Shown here: piece after piece, positions 61,085 through 64,000 of the stretch
Layout: each line of letters begins with the position of its first letter
Numbering within the stretch: position 1 is the first letter of the stretch
Assembly (NCBI GenBank): GCA_018350325.1
Contig: JAEVLN010000001.1
Span: forward strand, 3,337,501-3,401,500
Direction: 5' to 3'
From: Globodera rostochiensis
Taxonomy: Eukaryota; Nematoda; Chromadorea; Rhabditida; Heteroderidae
DNA length: 64,000 bases
Translations under genes and position numbers: made by a program
The notes under the pieces: model-generated
Told to the model about the DNA's origin: nothing
Database searches by the model: none
Seen by the model: only the letters and a program-made list of their open reading frames with translations

Positions 61085-61091
61085 CGTGCAC

Positions 61092-61100
61092 GCTCATGAA
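61092..61100. repeat. 9-bp target-site duplication, right (GCTCATGAA)
   Basis: Exact copy of 58737-58745. The sequence continuing from it, GAAACGGGACACTCAATGAC, is typical of the CATGAAAC repeat family, confirming that this is outside the element. Confidence 0.85.
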
Positions 61101-63055
61101 ACGGGACACTCAATGACTCACTGGATCAATACGCCCAACAAGCTATGAAGAACTACCCATAAAAATTTAATTAAAAAAATTTCGATGAATTAATCTTTTT
61201 TAAGTATAAATAAAAGAATCTCATATTGCATTAAAAATGGACGAATATTTATAAAAAAACAACAAATATCCTTAAATAAATTAAATTAATTTATATATAC
61301 AATATTATAAACTTTGGTGCGATTTCTTACTTTATTGTAATTTATATAGAGTTTTTATTAAAATTGATCAAAATTATTATTATACAATTCCAAAAGATGA
61401 AGACGCTTTTCGCGTGACTGGGCACCGCGATTAAGTCTAACACAAAAAAAGGCATTTAATAGATTAATGTTTCGAATCCCGGAAATAAATTCAAACGTTT
61501 TGAAAAAAATGTTTATTTTCAAAATCGATTTTTTGTAACAAAATGGTACAAAATGCATGTTGATTGTATTACCGTTCTCCAACATGCATTTTAATTATTT
61601 TTAACGACTTTCTAAATTGTTTTATTTCTTTTTTAAAAATGGGGGAATATTTGTTCGACCTTGTATTCGAATTCGGCTTGGAGTTCACATTCGAAAAATC
61701 CGTTCGGAGACCTGTTCTACGCATACTTTTACTTCAGAAAACATGGCTTTAAAATTTTTTTGATGTTTTTTCTGTCGGGCGCCGCAATAAAATATAATTC
61801 AAAAACAAATCTATTAAAAAATAATAATTAACATTTTCAAGTAACATAAAAAAGCAATCGTCGATTATATTAAAAAGTGAATGTCAATAATTTCATGGAA
61901 TTTAAGGGTAAAAAGTAAAAGAAAAGTTGTTACTATATTCACATACTGACAAATTGAAGAATTATAGTGGAAAGCTCGAAATAGTTAAAGTAAGGAAAAT
62001 CATATTTAGCATTATCTCTCATATTTTACCAAAAATTAACCTGTCATATGTATTTTAATTTAAAATGTAATGTATCAATGTTAACCTTAAAAATTTCATG
62101 TGCAACCATGTTCATCAGTTGCGTTAAATGATTTGAAGAACAGAGCGATATATATTATTCATTTTTTACAATAAAAAATAAGGACCCCTGTTATTTAATT
62201 TGTATTTTGTCGAAGCCGACTAACTTCTTTCCGTTAAAAAATGTAATCAGATTATCATATTTTTAATTAGACATGTACATAAGTCTCAAATTCCGTTCAT
62301 AAACAATAACCCGTCTTACAAAATTTGGAAGGATCAACAAAAGTTAAAGAAATTACATCATAACATTTGCTTTGTAAAAATTCAAAATTTACACAAGACA
62401 AAAAAAACCCGTTTGACAAACGGTAAATTAAACATTATACCAAAACTATATGCGAATCGAGAAAATAAAGGTGCTGTGTTATACTACAACAAAAAGAACA
62501 CGGAGAAGCAAGAAGACGTGATAATACTGGAAATTCGTTGGGTATTAGAAATGCGTTTAATTATAAAATTAAAAATAACAAGTAAAATACATAATTATCT
62601 ATCTGGGTGCCAGATTTGCGTGATTTACATAATTCAACTTTGTTCTGAATTGAAAAAGACAAAAAAAAATTCAAAAATTATACAAAATTTAATAAAATAT
62701 TTATTTTTGTTTAAATGATTTAGAATATTTGCGTAAAAATACCTTTCTCGCACGTTATTAAACTGAGAAATTTTATCATCTGTGTTTTTCATTTTAATTT
62801 ATTTATAAAATATTGTAGTTCAAGCTTTTAGCTTTATTAGACTGTTTTTAAATAATTTATAAAGTTTTTCTTTTAGGACATTTTATTTTTAATGGACATT
62901 ATATATAATAGACAGATTTAAATTTATTTGTTATTTCATTTTAAATGATTAAATAAATTTCAATTTTACCGTAGCATGAGTAAATTTTTTTAAAATTTGA
63001 TTTACAGCCTGCTCGCGGTTTTTTGCTTTATCGATTAGTAAGATATTTTTAATTG
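61101..63055. other. AT-rich stretch, nothing definite
   Basis: A-rich on the plus strand to about 62.7 kb. It holds the island at 62095-62150 that pairs with 25330-25390, and an AT-rich segment at 62985-63055 that pairs with 24160-24220. The open frame at 62.4-62.7 kb is Lys/Ile/Asn-rich and shows no family feature. Confidence 0.5.
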
Positions 63056-63194
63056 TTAAATGTTATTTATAATTGAGCCAACATCACGGCAGACCATGTC
63101 GTTCTTCCACTCGGCTAGCGAGTAGACAGACACGCGATAAATGTTGTCCGAATTAGTTGATTTCGCGGTGGTCCCGTGCCTTCTCGTGACACGC
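63056..63194 (-). CDS. Candidate terminal exon, unknown protein
   Basis: On the minus strand an AT-rich run ending AAAAATTAG is followed by 139 bp open to a TAA at 63056-63058. The reading starts RVTRRHGTTAKSTNSDNIYR and continues VSVYSLAEWKNDMVCRDVGS. Composition is near balanced inside and AT-rich outside. The peptide has normal residue balance, but I do not recognise a family and no upstream exon was linked. It may be a relic. Confidence 0.3.
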
Positions 63195-63830
63195 CTAATT
63201 TTTGAATAATTGTTTGTAAAGATAAAAATAAAATTGTACATTTTTAAAATGTGTTGTTTTATAGCATCATAATTGTATATTAAATAGTTACATTTAGGTA
63301 AATAAATTAATTTTTTCATTTAAATTTATTTATGCCTTTATATTTTACTGAAATGTCGTATATAGAAAAACAATAGATTAGTTGAATTAAATAATAGTTA
63401 TTTTCTCAAATTAATATTATAACAAGGGTTATTTCTTTTTTCCAAATTTAGCTTTTTGGCCTATCCATAAAGATATAAGTAGATAAACGGTTTGATGATG
63501 TGTTTTATTAATTAGTGAAATTTTAAATATATGTATCTTGTGCCTGTCGGTTATCGATAAGCATTTTTCGCTATAAAAGGTCGTTTCTACACTCCAAAAA
63601 ATTGTAAATAATAAAGTAATTGGCTAAAATAATTTAAGTTCATATGTTTTAAATTTTATTGATTATTTGTTTTAAATTAAATTTTCATAATTTTTAGTAA
63701 ATGTAAACTTATAGCAAATTGTAAGCTTTTTAATAAATTATTATTATTTCGTTATTTAGTCAATAATATTTTGCTTAATTGTTAAAGCGTTTATAATTGG
63801 CATAATATTCAAATTTTGTTTGTTGTTATA
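63195..63830. other. AT-rich stretch with one repeated island
   Basis: The island at 63535-63590 (CTTGTGCCTGTCGG...GGTCGTTTC) pairs with 40090-40150. AT-rich sequence at 63690-63775 resembles segments at 9180, 27365 and 33010. Nothing coding is seen. Confidence 0.5.
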
Positions 63831-64000
63831 CAGTGTGTAACAAAAATATAGGGTCAAGCGTTTTTTTAGTGGTTTGAATACTCAGGCTGAACCGATCGAG
63901 CTGAAATTTTTACCACTGGTGACCTATACATAAATATTAAGATCTACGCAGGAAAATTGGAAAGTGTTGAAGAAAATTTTTTTTTAGAATTTTTTTTAGT
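63831..64000 (+). mobile_element. Left end of a Tc1/mariner-like element, cut by window edge
   Basis: A TA at 63829-63830 is followed by CAGTGTGTAACAAAAATATA, a typical Tc1/mariner terminus next to its TA target. After it the sequence becomes GC-richer (GGTCAAGCG, CTGAACCGATCGAGCTGAAA) up to the window edge. No transposase frame is reached within the window. Confidence 0.5.

Larger units (their letters stand above)
58746..61091. mobile_element. MULE-type DNA transposon with tandem-repeat termini
   Basis: A 2,346-bp unit is bounded by a perfect 9-bp duplication. Its termini are arrays of a 15-17 bp unit, ATTTCGTCAGTG plus three to five bases: seven units on the left (about 58755-58862) and eleven inverted units on the right (about 60916-61084). 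The outermost few bases are imperfectly inverted. The whole interior between the arrays is filled by a minus-strand transposase gene. Both outer flanks belong to a repeat family present at 16750 and 17630, so uninterrupted relatives of the target exist in the window. Confidence 0.9.

Noticed and set aside
1..64000. CRISPR array, operons, ribosome binding sites or other prokaryotic features
   Set aside because: Introns, eukaryotic transposons and composition indicate nuclear eukaryotic DNA, and no regular spacer array is present.

Overview
This window is extremely AT-rich eukaryotic DNA, roughly one fifth G+C by eye. It has few long open frames and very short introns (about 42-110 bp) in the one gene that can be parsed well. 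Recognisable content is an alpha-1,3-fucosyltransferase-type glycosyltransferase, Tc1/mariner, MULE and hAT-type DNA transposons, and an intronless gene for a secreted protein with repeated helix-turn-helix units. Together these suggest an invertebrate, plausibly a nematode with an AT-rich genome. This is an inference from general character only: no rRNA, mitochondrial or spliced-leader sequence was found to settle it.

Layout. 1-6.0 kb: AT-rich, with scattered short GC-richer islands, two or three of which look like splice-flanked exons. 6.03-6.54 kb: a short terminal-inverted-repeat element carrying a fragment of coding sequence. 6.6-10.9 kb: islands and diverged repeats. 10.9-12.2 kb: four consecutive exons of a GT10 fucosyltransferase on the minus strand, 5' part not found. 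12.38-13.29 kb: single-exon gene, divergent from the fucosyltransferase, encoding a signal peptide plus three tandem HTH units. 13.3-22.9 kb: mostly AT-rich, with a small two-exon membrane-protein candidate at 19.9-20.4 kb set between 146-bp direct repeats. 22.95-23.79 kb: foldback-type element made of CGAGA-rich arrays. 31.6-32.5 kb: decayed Tc1/mariner copy. 43.58-44.44 kb: hAT-type non-autonomous element with a perfect 8-bp target duplication and a related empty site at 52.9 kb. 57.28-57.95 kb: strongly GC-rich minisatellite. 58.75-61.09 kb: whole MULE-type transposon with tandem-repeat termini and a 9-bp target duplication, coding on the minus strand. 63.83 kb to the end: left end of what looks like another Tc1/mariner element.

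How the parts relate. No operon-like or pathway-like grouping is visible. The fucosyltransferase and the secreted HTH protein share a 198-bp divergent intergenic space. Most of the remaining DNA is a mosaic of old duplicates: at least fifteen diverged pairs of AT-rich segments, many of them including a GC-richer island, recur within the window in both orientations. Whether the islands are small exons in long introns, relics of repeats, or short non-coding RNA loci cannot be settled from sequence alone. This is the main unexplained structure here.
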